Assembly: GCF_000241325.1 (NCBI RefSeq)
Contig: NZ_BAEI01000084.1
Coordinates: 23,534-87,533, forward strand
DNA: 64,000 nt
Direction: 5' to 3'
From: Gordonia polyisoprenivorans NBRC 16320 = JCM 10675
GTDB taxonomy: Bacteria > Actinomycetota > Actinomycetes > Mycobacteriales > Mycobacteriaceae
Shown: positions 54,808-62,687 of the stretch, one piece after another
Layout: every line of letters starts with the position of its first letter
Numbering within the stretch: the first letter of the stretch is position 1
Notes under the pieces: generated by a model
Told to the model about the DNA's origin: nothing
The model's database searches: none
The model's input: the letters and a program-made list of their open reading frames with translations, nothing else
Translations under genes and position numbers: made by a program

Positions 54808-56028
54808 TCAGGCCTTTCCGATGCACACAGGAAGATCGGTCCATCCGCGGAAGATGTTGTGTTCCACTCGAACCGGGCTGCCAGTGACCTCGAAGTGAAT
54901 GTTGCGGCGTAACGCCTCGGTGAAGAAGGCCCGGATCTCGGCGCGTGCGAGGTGGGCGCCGAGGCAGAAGTGCACACCCCACCCGAATGTCAGGTGCTCG
55001 TTGGGGGTGCGATCGATCCGGAAGGCATGCGGATCGTCGAACACCTCGGGGTCGCGGTTGGCCGCCGAGAACCACAGGACCACCTTGTCGCCCGCGGTGA
55101 TGTCCTTGCCGCCGATCGTCATCGGCTCCAGCGCGGTCCTGCGCATCGCCGCGACCGGGCTCACCCAGCGCAGGACCTCTTCGACCGCGGGGTTCAGTGC
55201 CGACCTGTCCGCGACGAGGCGTTCCCAGGCCGACCGGTTCCGGTCGAAGAGGATGGTTCCGCCCGAGACCGCGTGGCGCGTGGTCTCGTTGCCGGCGGCG
55301 ACCAGCACGATGTAATAGGCGGCGAGTTCGTCCCAGGTGAGGGGCCGACCGTCCTTCTCGCCATTGGCCAACACGCTGATGAGATCGTGGCCGGGTTCCC
55401 GGCGGCGCAGTTCGGTGAGCATCTCGAAATATGACATGACCTCGTCGCGCGCCTCGGCCAGCGACGTCGCGTCCACTTGGTCTGCGGGGTCCGAACTGGT
55501 GAGCCGGTTGGTCCAGTCGACCATCTTCGGTGCGTCCTGCGCGGGCACACCTAATACCCGGGAAAGCACGAGCATCGGCAGTCGCGCCGACACGGTGTGC
55601 ACCATGTCGAACTCGTCGTCACGGCTGGTCACGTCATCCAGCAGATAGGTGACGGCCTCGTCGATCATCTCCTGCCACTGTTTGATCTTGACCGATCGCA
55701 GATGGGGCACGGCGATCTTGCGTAGTTTGGCGTGCTCGGGATCGTCGAGATTGTGCAGGCTCGCCAGTTTGCCCTCGACCTTGCGATCGACGATCTGGGT
55801 CCCGGAGGCCGAGGACAACCTCGTGTTGTCGTACGCGGCGGCTTTGACGTCCTCGTAACGGGTCAGCGCCCAGAATCCGGGACCCAATGCTGATGGCGGG
55901 TTCCAGTGGACGGGGTCAGTCGATCGCAACTCGTCCAACAGGGGCATCTCTCGGTCGGCGCTGAAGATCGAGATATCCATCAGATCTGCGCGATCCGGCG
56001 TTGCTTCGGTAGTTGTCACGTGCGTCAC
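54808..56028 (-). CDS. Cytochrome P450 (third)
   Basis: 406 aa. AGNETT (245-250), EVLR (284-287), haem loop FGWGVHFCLG with Cys355, and late NIFRGWTDLPV, a pattern of the actinobacterial CYP families acting on steroid and terpenoid side chains; the exact family is not fixed. The GTG at 56028 is provisional, with no clear ribosome site. A TTGACA/TAACTT promoter lies just upstream. A [3Fe-4S] ferredoxin and reductase, its likely electron donors, are encoded divergently. It heads the Block 3 leftward run. Confidence 0.9.
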   Translation of the reverse strand: MTHVTTTEATPDRADLMDISIFSADREMPLLDELRSTDPVHWNPPSALGPGFWALTRYEDVKAAAYDNTRLSSASGTQIVDRKVEGKLASLHNLDDPEHAKLRKIAVPHLRSVKIKQWQEMIDEAVTYLLDDVTSRDDEFDMVHTVSARLPMLVLSRVLGVPAQDAPKMVDWTNRLTSSDPADQVDATSLAEARDEVMSYFEMLTELRRREPGHDLISVLANGEKDGRPLTWDELAAYYIVLVAAGNETTRHAVSGGTILFDRNRSAWERLVADRSALNPAVEEVLRWVSPVAAMRRTALEPMTIGGKDITAGDKVVLWFSAANRDPEVFDDPHAFRIDRTPNEHLTFGWGVHFCLGAHLARAEIRAFFTEALRRNIHFEVTGSPVRVEHNIFRGWTDLPVCIGKA

Positions 56029-56051
56029 TTTCTACGACTTTTGTGTGGGCC

Positions 56052-56080
56052 TTCTCACAAGTTAGAACTTCTGCTATGTT
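56052..56080 (+). promoter_or_regulatory. Possible promoter of the dikinase-like operon
   Basis: TTCTCA (56052-56057) and TATGTT (56075-56080) with a 17-base spacer, giving a leader of about 30 bases before the GTG at 56118. It overlaps the leftward P450 promoter and both inverted repeats of this gap. Confidence 0.35.
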
Positions 56081-56088
56081 TTTGTCAA
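56059..56088 (-). promoter_or_regulatory. Sigma70-like promoter of the P450 operon
   Basis: Read on the minus strand: -35 TTGACA (56088-56083) and -10 TAACTT (56064-56059), 18 bases apart. It is the best-matching promoter I found in the window and would start transcription about 20-25 bases before the P450 GTG. Confidence 0.5.
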
Positions 56089-56094
56089 CCATAG
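56059..56094. promoter_or_regulatory. Paired inverted repeats in the P450/dikinase divergent promoter
   Basis: AAGTT-AG-AACTT (56059-56070) covers the -10 of the leftward promoter, and CTATG-n11-CATAG (56074-56078 and 56090-56094) covers its -35. Both would place a regulator between the two divergent operons and let it control them together. The binding protein is unknown. Confidence 0.45.
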
Positions 56095-56117
56095 AAAAGG
56101 TTAGACCAAGGAGCGAT

Positions 56118-57767
56118 GTGACCACTGTGACGCGACATTCCGGTACGTCCCCAACGGCGCTTGAACAGGCGATTTACACCTTCGATCACCCTCACGCGGC
56201 ATCGCACGACGACCTGGTGCACCTCCTTGGCGGCAAAGGCGCGGGCCTGGCCGAGATGACGAGCGCGTTGGGTATCAGCGTTCCGCCGGGATTCACGATC
56301 TCGGTGCCGGTGTGTCACGAGTACCTCGAGAACGGGTGGCCGGATGGCATGGACGACGCGCTTGCCGCCTTCACCCGGGAGTTGGGTGTGCGGATGGGAC
56401 GGTCCCTGGGGGATAGTCGAGATCCGTTGCTCGTCGCGGTCCGGAGCGGGGCGCCGGTCTCGATGCCGGGCATGCTGGACACCGTTCTCAATCTCGGTCT
56501 GAACGACGACACCGTCGAAGGACTCGCCGCGGTGTCCGGCGACGCCCGATTCGCCTGGGACAGCTACCGTCGATTCCTGAGTATGTACGCCGTGACCGTG
56601 ATGGGCGTCGACCCGTCGGTGGTCTCGGCCGCAGCTGTGACCGAAAATGGTGACCTACGCCGCCAGGTCGACGAGTTGAAGCAGCGGATACGCGACGCGG
56701 CCGGACGTGACGTTCCGGTCGATCCGGTTGTACAACTGCGCGGCGCGGTCGAAGCAGTCTTCCGGTCATGGAACAGCCCTCGTGCCCAGACATATCGAGA
56801 GCGGGAAAACATCGATCAGGGATTGGGCACCGCGGTCACGGTCCAGGCGATGGTGTTCGGGAATCGTGGTGAGAGATCGGGAACGGGAGTTGTGTTCACC
56901 CGCGACCCGGCGACCGGGCACAAAGTGCTCTACGGCGACTATCTCCCTCTCGCGCAGGGGGAGGATGTCGTCGCCGGCACGACACGTACGCTGCACGTTG
57001 CCGATCTGGCGACCATTCATCCGGAGATCTTCGCGCAGCTGCACGACACCCTGTATGGACTCGAGCGCCATTTTCGCGACATGTGTGACGTCGAATTCAC
57101 CGTCGAAGAGGGGAAGCTCTGGCTCCTGCAGACACGTGCCGGCAAGCGAAGTGCCTGTGCTGCAGTCCGGATCGCGGTGGACATGAGCAACGACCCGGAG
57201 ATCGCGCTCACGCCCGCCGAAGCCGTCAATCGTGTGCCGCCCGAGCTGCGCGACCGGGCACGCGACGAGGCACTGGCCCATGTCAGCGACGGCAGCAGTG
57301 GACCCGCAGTGGTGACCAGGGGCTTGGGTGCATCGCCGGGGCGCGCCACCGGGCGCGTGGTTCTGACCAGTGAGGCGGCCGCCGACGCCGAGGATGACGT
57401 GATCCTCGTGCGGCCGGAGACCAGTCCGGAGGATGTCGCCGGCATGGCGGCGTCGGTTGGCCTGCTGACCACCACCGGCGGACTCGTGAGTCACGCCGCC
57501 GTCGTCGCCCGGGGATGGGGCATACCAGCTGTGGTCGGTGCACACGAATTACGCTGCGGTGCTGCCGGTGTCACCACATCGAGCGGGCAGCAGATCGCCG
57601 AGGGCGACACCATCACCATCGACGGGACCACCGGGTGCGTCTGGCTCGGGGCGGTCGCGCCGCCGTCGTCGGCCCTCGTTCGCAAGGCGATCGAAACCGA
57701 ACTACCTGAACTCCTGGTCCTGGACTCCTGGGCAGGAACCAACATTGTGAAAGGAAATCAGTCATGA
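56118..57767 (+). CDS. Truncated pyruvate-phosphate-dikinase-like phosphotransferase (ATP-grasp + phosphohistidine domain)
   Basis: 549 aa against about 880 for full PPDK. The ATP-grasp part (about 1-345) has GGKGAGLAEM, VAVRSGAPVSMPGMLDTVLNLG, GTGVVFTRDPATG and LWLLQTRAGKR. The phosphohistidine domain (about 395-510) has TTTGGLVSHAAVVARGWGIP with His459. The PEP/pyruvate-binding barrel is absent and the reading frame simply ends, so the final acceptor must be another protein. The GTG has AAGGAG upstream. It overlaps the ferredoxin gene by four bases. A 490-aa ppdK-like protein without the barrel is known from Mycobacterium tuberculosis (Rv1127c). Confidence 0.87.
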   Translation: MTTVTRHSGTSPTALEQAIYTFDHPHAASHDDLVHLLGGKGAGLAEMTSALGISVPPGFTISVPVCHEYLENGWPDGMDDALAAFTRELGVRMGRSLGDSRDPLLVAVRSGAPVSMPGMLDTVLNLGLNDDTVEGLAAVSGDARFAWDSYRRFLSMYAVTVMGVDPSVVSAAAVTENGDLRRQVDELKQRIRDAAGRDVPVDPVVQLRGAVEAVFRSWNSPRAQTYRERENIDQGLGTAVTVQAMVFGNRGERSGTGVVFTRDPATGHKVLYGDYLPLAQGEDVVAGTTRTLHVADLATIHPEIFAQLHDTLYGLERHFRDMCDVEFTVEEGKLWLLQTRAGKRSACAAVRIAVDMSNDPEIALTPAEAVNRVPPELRDRARDEALAHVSDGSSGPAVVTRGLGASPGRATGRVVLTSEAAADAEDDVILVRPETSPEDVAGMAASVGLLTTTGGLVSHAAVVARGWGIPAVVGAHELRCGAAGVTTSSGQQIAEGDTITIDGTTGCVWLGAVAPPSSALVRKAIETELPELLVLDSWAGTNIVKGNQS

Positions 57768-57961
57768 AAGTTGTTCTCGACGTGGCCAAGTGCACCTCGC
57801 TCGGCAATTGTGAGGCGGTGGCGCCCGACTACTTCGAGGTCGGCGAGGACGGCGACCTCCAGGTCCTTCGCCACGATGTGCCCGACGATCAGCTCGACCT
57901 CGTCCGGCAGGCGGTCGCCGCCTGCCCAACGGCCGCACTGTCGTTGGTCGAGGACGAATAG
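57764..57961 (+). CDS. [3Fe-4S] ferredoxin (P450 electron donor)
   Basis: 65 aa. Cluster ligands Cys10, Cys16 and Cys54 followed by Pro, with Leu13 where a [4Fe-4S] protein would have the fourth Cys, which marks the actinobacterial P450-type [3Fe-4S] ferredoxins. It has ATGA overlap with the dikinase-like gene and a 1-base overlap (TAGTG) with the reductase. It should serve the divergent P450 at 54.8 kb and perhaps that at 36.7 kb. Confidence 0.93.
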   Translation: MKVVLDVAKCTSLGNCEAVAPDYFEVGEDGDLQVLRHDVPDDQLDLVRQAVAACPTAALSLVEDE

Positions 57962-59181
57962 TGGGCGTCCCGGACAAGGTCGTGATCGTCGGCGCGTCGC
58001 TCGCCGGATTACGTGCCGCTCAAGCGGCTCGCGCCGATGGATTCACCGGAGAACTCGTGCTCATCGGAGATGAGACCCATCTACCCTATGACCGCCCGCC
58101 GCTGTCGAAGGACTTCATCCTCGGTGTCGAGGAGCCCGTCACACCATACTTCGACGGGGCCACCACGTTGGCTGACGAACTCGACATCCGATTGATGTTG
58201 GGTGCTCCTGCCGACTCCCTCGACAGCGCGTCTAGGCTGGTGACGGTCGGGGACGTCGCAGTCGACTACGACGCCATTCTCCTGGCCACGGGGTCGGCTG
58301 CGCGTCGACTGCCGGGCAGTGAGCATCTGCAAGGAGTGGAAACGCTGCGAACGCTTGACGATGCGCTGCGCGTCGGCCGCGCTTTGCGGTCCGGGTGTCG
58401 CACGGTGATCGTCGGCGGTGGCTTCATCGGATCCGAAGTGGCCTCCGCGGCGGCTGAACATGGAGCGCACGCGACGATCGTCGAGGCGGCCGAGACCCCG
58501 CTGGTGCGTGCTGTCGGCGCGACCGCCGGCAAGTGGCTCAGTGATCTCCATCAGCGCCACGGAACCGAATTGCTCTGCGGCGCAGGCGTTGAATCGCTGG
58601 TCGGCGGGAGCCGTGTGGAGGCAGTGCGGCTTACCGACGGACGTACACTGACGGCCGATCTGGTGGTCGTCGGGATCGGCGCCGACCCGAACACGGGTTG
58701 GCTCACCGGCTCCGGGCTGACCCTCGACAACGGCATCGTCTGTGACGCGACGATGAGGGCGGGCGAGAGTGTCTGGGCCGCAGGGGATGTCGCGCGGTGG
58801 TGGTCTGAGGATTTCGAGCGGTCCATCCGAATCGAGCACTGGACGAATGCTGCCGAGCAGGGTGCCCGGGCCATGCGCAACCTGTTGGCACCGGAGAGCC
58901 CGGTGGCCTATCGCCATATCCCGTATTTCTGGTCGGACTGGTACGGAAGTCGTATCCAACTCGTCGGACTCCCGGTCGGGGAACCTACCGTCGTCACCGG
59001 GTCTCCGACGTCGGATGCCTTCGTCGCGCTCTACCGGGAAAACGACCGCCTGGTCGGAGCGCTTGCATTGAACCGTCGGGGGGACGTCATGAAGTATCGC
59101 GCGCTGATCGCACGGGCGGCTTCGTGGGATGACGGGTTGGCGTTGGCCGAGGTGCGTAACGCCCGCACGGTGGCGGTGTGA
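57961..59181 (+). CDS. FAD-dependent ferredoxin reductase (second)
   Basis: 406 aa, same family as the gene at 1.3 kb: VIVGASLAGLRAA, LPYDRPPLSKD, ATGSAARRLPG, IVGGGFIGSEVA and WAAGDVARW. It accepts NADH and reduces the [3Fe-4S] ferredoxin whose gene it overlaps by one base (GTG start at 57961). Last gene of the dikinase-ferredoxin-reductase operon. Confidence 0.93.
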   Translation: MGVPDKVVIVGASLAGLRAAQAARADGFTGELVLIGDETHLPYDRPPLSKDFILGVEEPVTPYFDGATTLADELDIRLMLGAPADSLDSASRLVTVGDVAVDYDAILLATGSAARRLPGSEHLQGVETLRTLDDALRVGRALRSGCRTVIVGGGFIGSEVASAAAEHGAHATIVEAAETPLVRAVGATAGKWLSDLHQRHGTELLCGAGVESLVGGSRVEAVRLTDGRTLTADLVVVGIGADPNTGWLTGSGLTLDNGIVCDATMRAGESVWAAGDVARWWSEDFERSIRIEHWTNAAEQGARAMRNLLAPESPVAYRHIPYFWSDWYGSRIQLVGLPVGEPTVVTGSPTSDAFVALYRENDRLVGALALNRRGDVMKYRALIARAASWDDGLALAEVRNARTVAV

Positions 59182-59617
59182 CACGCGACCGAGCATTTCT
59201 GCCGGTTAGCCATCAGTGACCCAGGACGTCGCTTCGAAGGCCTCGGCCAAACCAGCTGGGCGGTATCCGTTGCCGATGCTCAGCGCTTCGCTGATCGCGT
59301 CGATGTTCTCCAAGAGCGTCAATGCGACGCGGCTGACACGGTCACGCCGAACAGCCGAGCTCATATGGCCCTCTTCGCGGAAATCGGTATGGCGCGAGCT
59401 GCAAGAGCGCGCCAACATTTGGAGTCGGGCGCCGTCAGGAAGGCGGGGATCGCTGCGGCGAAACGCAAGCCGCGGACAACACCGAAACGCATCGCGTGTC
59501 ACAGGTCGGAGTGAATACGGTCAGGTATCGCCCCTACGAATCGGCAACTCGGACCGCACTTCACGGGCGTGCCATCGCCCGTTGACAGACCACACCTCGG
59601 TCTGAACGATGTGCCGC
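59182..59617. other. Low-information gap between Block 3 and Block 4
   Basis: These 436 bases separate the reductase from the leftward lipase gene. Apart from a possible 52-codon frame (59206-59364, minus) I see no gene, strong hairpin or operator. Short frames here are of average composition and have no recognisable domain. Confidence 0.5.
59206..59364 (-). CDS. Possible small protein or regulator remnant
   Basis: A 52-codon frame beginning MSSAVRRDRVSRVALTLLEN, with AGAGGG four bases before the ATG. The helical, basic start resembles the beginning of a regulatory protein, but nothing follows, so it could be a remnant. It ends 24 bases after the stop of the reductase on the other strand. 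Low confidence. Confidence 0.25.
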   Translation of the reverse strand: MSSAVRRDRVSRVALTLLENIDAISEALSIGNGYRPAGLAEAFEATSWVTDG

Positions 59618-60580
59618 TCAAGGTGCGAGGGACGCATTGTGCACGAAGGGCGCCACCGGGCGGCAGTGTGGCGCGGTGAGCGGTCGTTCGGCGAGCCGGT
59701 CGTCGACCAGCGACGCGATGTTCTCGTCGTAGGCGAGCGTGTTGTGGTCGGCCAGGTCGTTCGGGCAATAGTCCTGGATGACGATGTTGGTCACGGATGG
59801 TCCTGACGGGAGTGCGGATTCGCGCGTCTCCACGACCAGGTCGTGTCGCGAACTGATGGTCAGGTAGCGCACGCCGGGTCGGGTCATCCCGCCGCGTGCG
59901 GTCGCACGCACGAAGTCCGAACCCACGGCCCCGTCCCGAACGATGGGCAGCGCATCACCAACCCGTTGTGCCAATGCGGGATCGGATCTCAGTTCGGTGA
60001 GCAGGCCGTAGAGGCGCACACCGTTGGTGATCGGCGCGATGCCGATCATGTCGTGCACCGTGCGATCGCCACCGAGATGATTGATGTAGTAGAGCGGGAC
60101 CAATCCGCCTTCTGAGTGGCCGACCAGGTCGACGGTATCCGCTCCGGTCTCCCGACGGACGACGTCGATGAATCGCCCGATTTCGGCGGCCGACTCGGTC
60201 AACGCATTGACCTGCAGCAGCGGCAATTGTGTGCCGGTGCCGCGACCGTAGTCGGTGCCGTAGACGCAGTATCCCTGTGCGGTCAGGCGGGTCGAGAGGT
60301 AGGACCAGCTGACATAGGAGCTCTCGAACATTCCGTTGACCAGGACCACGGGACGTGGATGGCGGGGAGACGGTACGCAACCGGGTTTGTTCATGCCCGG
60401 CGGGATCGCGTCGGGATTGGCCAGCCCGTAGGCAAAGGCGTTGTTCCAGTTGACTTGCGGCGGTCCGGTCGGTGGGGGTGTGGCACTCGCGGGACCGGCC
60501 GCCGACGCCAACCACATCAGCATGCACGCGAACGATGTCCACGCGATGCCGCTGATTCTTCGGGATCGGGATCTGCACAT
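59618..60580 (-). CDS. Secreted alpha/beta-hydrolase (lipase)
   Basis: 320 aa. A signal peptide is clear: basic MCRSRSRR, a hydrophobic core IAWTSFACMLMWLAS and a likely cut after GPASA (about residue 33). The nucleophile elbow is GHSEGG (Ser156), with Asp and His candidates in SSRHDLVV and ADHNTLAYD. It matches actinobacterial extracellular triacylglycerol lipases/esterases. AGGAGG precedes the ATG. It may release an esterified substrate outside the cell, or be unrelated to its neighbours. Confidence 0.87.
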   Translation of the reverse strand: MCRSRSRRISGIAWTSFACMLMWLASAAGPASATPPPTGPPQVNWNNAFAYGLANPDAIPPGMNKPGCVPSPRHPRPVVLVNGMFESSYVSWSYLSTRLTAQGYCVYGTDYGRGTGTQLPLLQVNALTESAAEIGRFIDVVRRETGADTVDLVGHSEGGLVPLYYINHLGGDRTVHDMIGIAPITNGVRLYGLLTELRSDPALAQRVGDALPIVRDGAVGSDFVRATARGGMTRPGVRYLTISSRHDLVVETRESALPSGPSVTNIVIQDYCPNDLADHNTLAYDENIASLVDDRLAERPLTAPHCRPVAPFVHNASLAP

Positions 60581-60608
60581 TGGTGCCTCCTACCGCGAAC
60601 GTCCTCAC

Positions 60609-61508
60609 CTACACGGTGCGTTGGCTCCTGCTCGACGCGGAGGCAGCCTTGCTGCTCTCCTTGATCTGCTCCCAATCGGCGTCGGAGAGATTCGTCAGGC
60701 CGGCGAATGTCCCCGGACCCGCCAACATCTGACCACCGTCCATCGCGATCGTCTGCCCGGTCAGATAGTCGCAGGCGTCGGAGAGCAGGAACATCGTCAG
60801 GTTGGCCAACTCGTCGATGGTGCCGGCACGACCGGCGGGGATCTGATCGGTCTGGGTTGCACCGACCGAGCTCTTGTCGGTCGGATTGAGCATCTCCCAG
60901 GCGTAGTCGGTCGGAATCGGTCCGGGGGCAACAGCATTCACGCGGATGTTGTACTTCGCCCACTCCACGGCCAACGACATCGTCATCGAGTGGACCGCGG
61001 CCTTGGCCATGGCCGAGGGCACGACGAATGCGCTTCCGGTCCACACCCAGGTGGTCAGTGTGGACAGGATGGAACCGGGCAGACCGTCGGCGATCCACCT
61101 CTTGCCGGCCGCGTGCGCGGTGTGAAAGGACCCGTTCATCACGGTGCTGGTGATGGCCGAGAACGCGCGAGGGCTCAGATCCTTGGTTTGTGCGATGAAG
61201 TTCGCCGCCGCGTTGTTGAGCACCCCGGTCAGCGGCCCGTGATCGGACCAGATGGTGGCCATCGTCGAGTCGACGCTGTCGTAGTCGCGTACATCCACCG
61301 TGTGGAAGTGCACGGACCCGGGGCGGGGAGCCGATGCCTCCTCGGCGGCCTCGGCCAGTACGGCCTCACGCCGGCCCCACAGGTGGACTTCGGCGCCGTG
61401 CTCCACCAGATGGCGGGCGACGCCCCGGCCGAGGCCGGTACCGCCGCCGGTGATCAGGATGCGTTTGTCGGCAAGCAGTTTCGGGGAAAACGTGGTGTCG
61501 TCGGTCAT
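60609..61508 (-). CDS. 2,4-dienoyl-CoA reductase-like SDR
   Basis: 299 aa. TGGGTGLGRGVA, NNAAANFI and LAVEWAKYNIRVNAVAPGPI match the DECR/PECR branch of SDRs. The usual YxxxK reads SAMAK (165-169), with the Tyr missing and the Lys kept, as in true 2,4-dienoyl-CoA reductases. It would remove a double bond left over from an unsaturated ring or chain. The start at 61508 has AAGG six bases upstream; 61511 is equivalent. It follows the acyl-CoA dehydrogenase at 40 bases. Confidence 0.85.
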   Translation of the reverse strand: MTDDTTFSPKLLADKRILITGGGTGLGRGVARHLVEHGAEVHLWGRREAVLAEAAEEASAPRPGSVHFHTVDVRDYDSVDSTMATIWSDHGPLTGVLNNAAANFIAQTKDLSPRAFSAITSTVMNGSFHTAHAAGKRWIADGLPGSILSTLTTWVWTGSAFVVPSAMAKAAVHSMTMSLAVEWAKYNIRVNAVAPGPIPTDYAWEMLNPTDKSSVGATQTDQIPAGRAGTIDELANLTMFLLSDACDYLTGQTIAMDGGQMLAGPGTFAGLTNLSDADWEQIKESSKAASASSRSQRTV

Positions 61509-61548
61509 CATGCACCTTTCGGAGCAGCAGTCGTCGGGTTGGGGGAAC

Positions 61549-62685
61549 TCACAGGCCGATGTTGTTCGCGATGATCTCGCGCTGAATCTCGTTGGTACCG
61601 CCATAGATCGGAGGAGCGAGCGCGCGACGCACCTGGCCCTCCATGCCGTACTCGCGGGCGTAGCCGTAACCACCCATCATCTGCATGGCCTCGAGTGTCG
61701 TGTTCTTCGCGACCTCGGTGCATCGCATCTTGGCCATGGCGCTTTCCCGCGCGAGATCGTCCTCGAGGCCGGCATCGATCTTGGCCGCGACATCGTAGAC
61801 GAACACCCGGGCGAGTTCGATGTCGGTGGCCAGATCAGCGATGCGGTGTCGCAGCGCCTGGAAGGAGCCGATCGCCCGGCCGAACTGCTCACGTTGCCGC
61901 GCGTAGGCGATGACGTCGTCGAGTGCTCGACGGGCACCACCGATGCTCATGGCCGCGATGATCATCCGTTCGATGCTCAGGCCCCGCATGAGTTGCTTCC
62001 ACGCATTGCAGGGCTCTCCGACGACCGCGGAGGCGGGTACCTCGACGTCGGTGAAGAACACGTCGTTGCAGGTACGGGCTTCCATCGTCTCGATACCGCG
62101 AATGGTCAACCCCGGGGCGTCGGTGGGCACCATCAGCAGCGTCAAGCCCTGATGTTTGGTCCCCGAGGAGTTCTCGCGGGCGAGGACCAGGATGTGTTCG
62201 GCCACATGGGCGGCCGAGATCCAGGTCTTCTGACCGTTGATCACATATCGGTCGCCCTCGCGCCGCGCGGTGACCCGGAGCCCGGCCAGATCGGAACCGG
62301 CGCCGGGCTCGGACAGGGCGATGGCCTCGAGCCGCCCGGCAGCGAGATTGGTGACGATGGTCTTCTTCTGATCGTCGGTGCCCCACCGCAGATAGGTCTG
62401 AGCGGCGGTGAGTCCGGTGGAGTAGCCCGTGATCGGAGCCAGTCCGCGGGCGGACTCCTCCAAGAAGATGCACTCATCGACGAATCCCGCACCGCCACCC
62501 CCGAGTTCTTCCGGCAGCGACACCGCCAGCCAACCGTTGCCCGCCATATCGGCCAGCACTTTCGGGCTGTTGGACAGGGTGCCGCCGTCGGTCACGGCGT
62601 CGCGCTGGACGACGGTTGCCAGTTCGCGGCGGCAGTACTGCTCGACGGCCGCCGCGAACTGGACCTGTTCGGTGGAGAACTGCAC
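61549..62685 (-). CDS. Acyl-CoA dehydrogenase (fourth FadE)
   Basis: 378 aa. LSEPGAGSDLAGL, NGQKTWISAAH, MMGGYGYAREYGMEG and YGGTNEIQREI are recognisable. The catalytic Glu of the YEGTNEIQR motif is replaced by Gly362, so the base must lie elsewhere, as in isovaleryl-type enzymes, or the protein is atypical. The GTG at 62685 begins just beyond the BadI-like stop, so the two are coupled. Probably acts on a ring-derived acyl-CoA in the operator-E regulon. Confidence 0.86.
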   Translation of the reverse strand: MQFSTEQVQFAAAVEQYCRRELATVVQRDAVTDGGTLSNSPKVLADMAGNGWLAVSLPEELGGGGAGFVDECIFLEESARGLAPITGYSTGLTAAQTYLRWGTDDQKKTIVTNLAAGRLEAIALSEPGAGSDLAGLRVTARREGDRYVINGQKTWISAAHVAEHILVLARENSSGTKHQGLTLLMVPTDAPGLTIRGIETMEARTCNDVFFTDVEVPASAVVGEPCNAWKQLMRGLSIERMIIAAMSIGGARRALDDVIAYARQREQFGRAIGSFQALRHRIADLATDIELARVFVYDVAAKIDAGLEDDLARESAMAKMRCTEVAKNTTLEAMQMMGGYGYAREYGMEGQVRRALAPPIYGGTNEIQREIIANNIGL

Positions 62686-62687
62686 TG

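Noticed and set aside
56118..57767. Frameshifted full-length pyruvate phosphate dikinase
   Set aside because: The sequence after the stop encodes a ferredoxin and reductase, not a barrel remnant, and the stop overlaps the ferredoxin start neatly.
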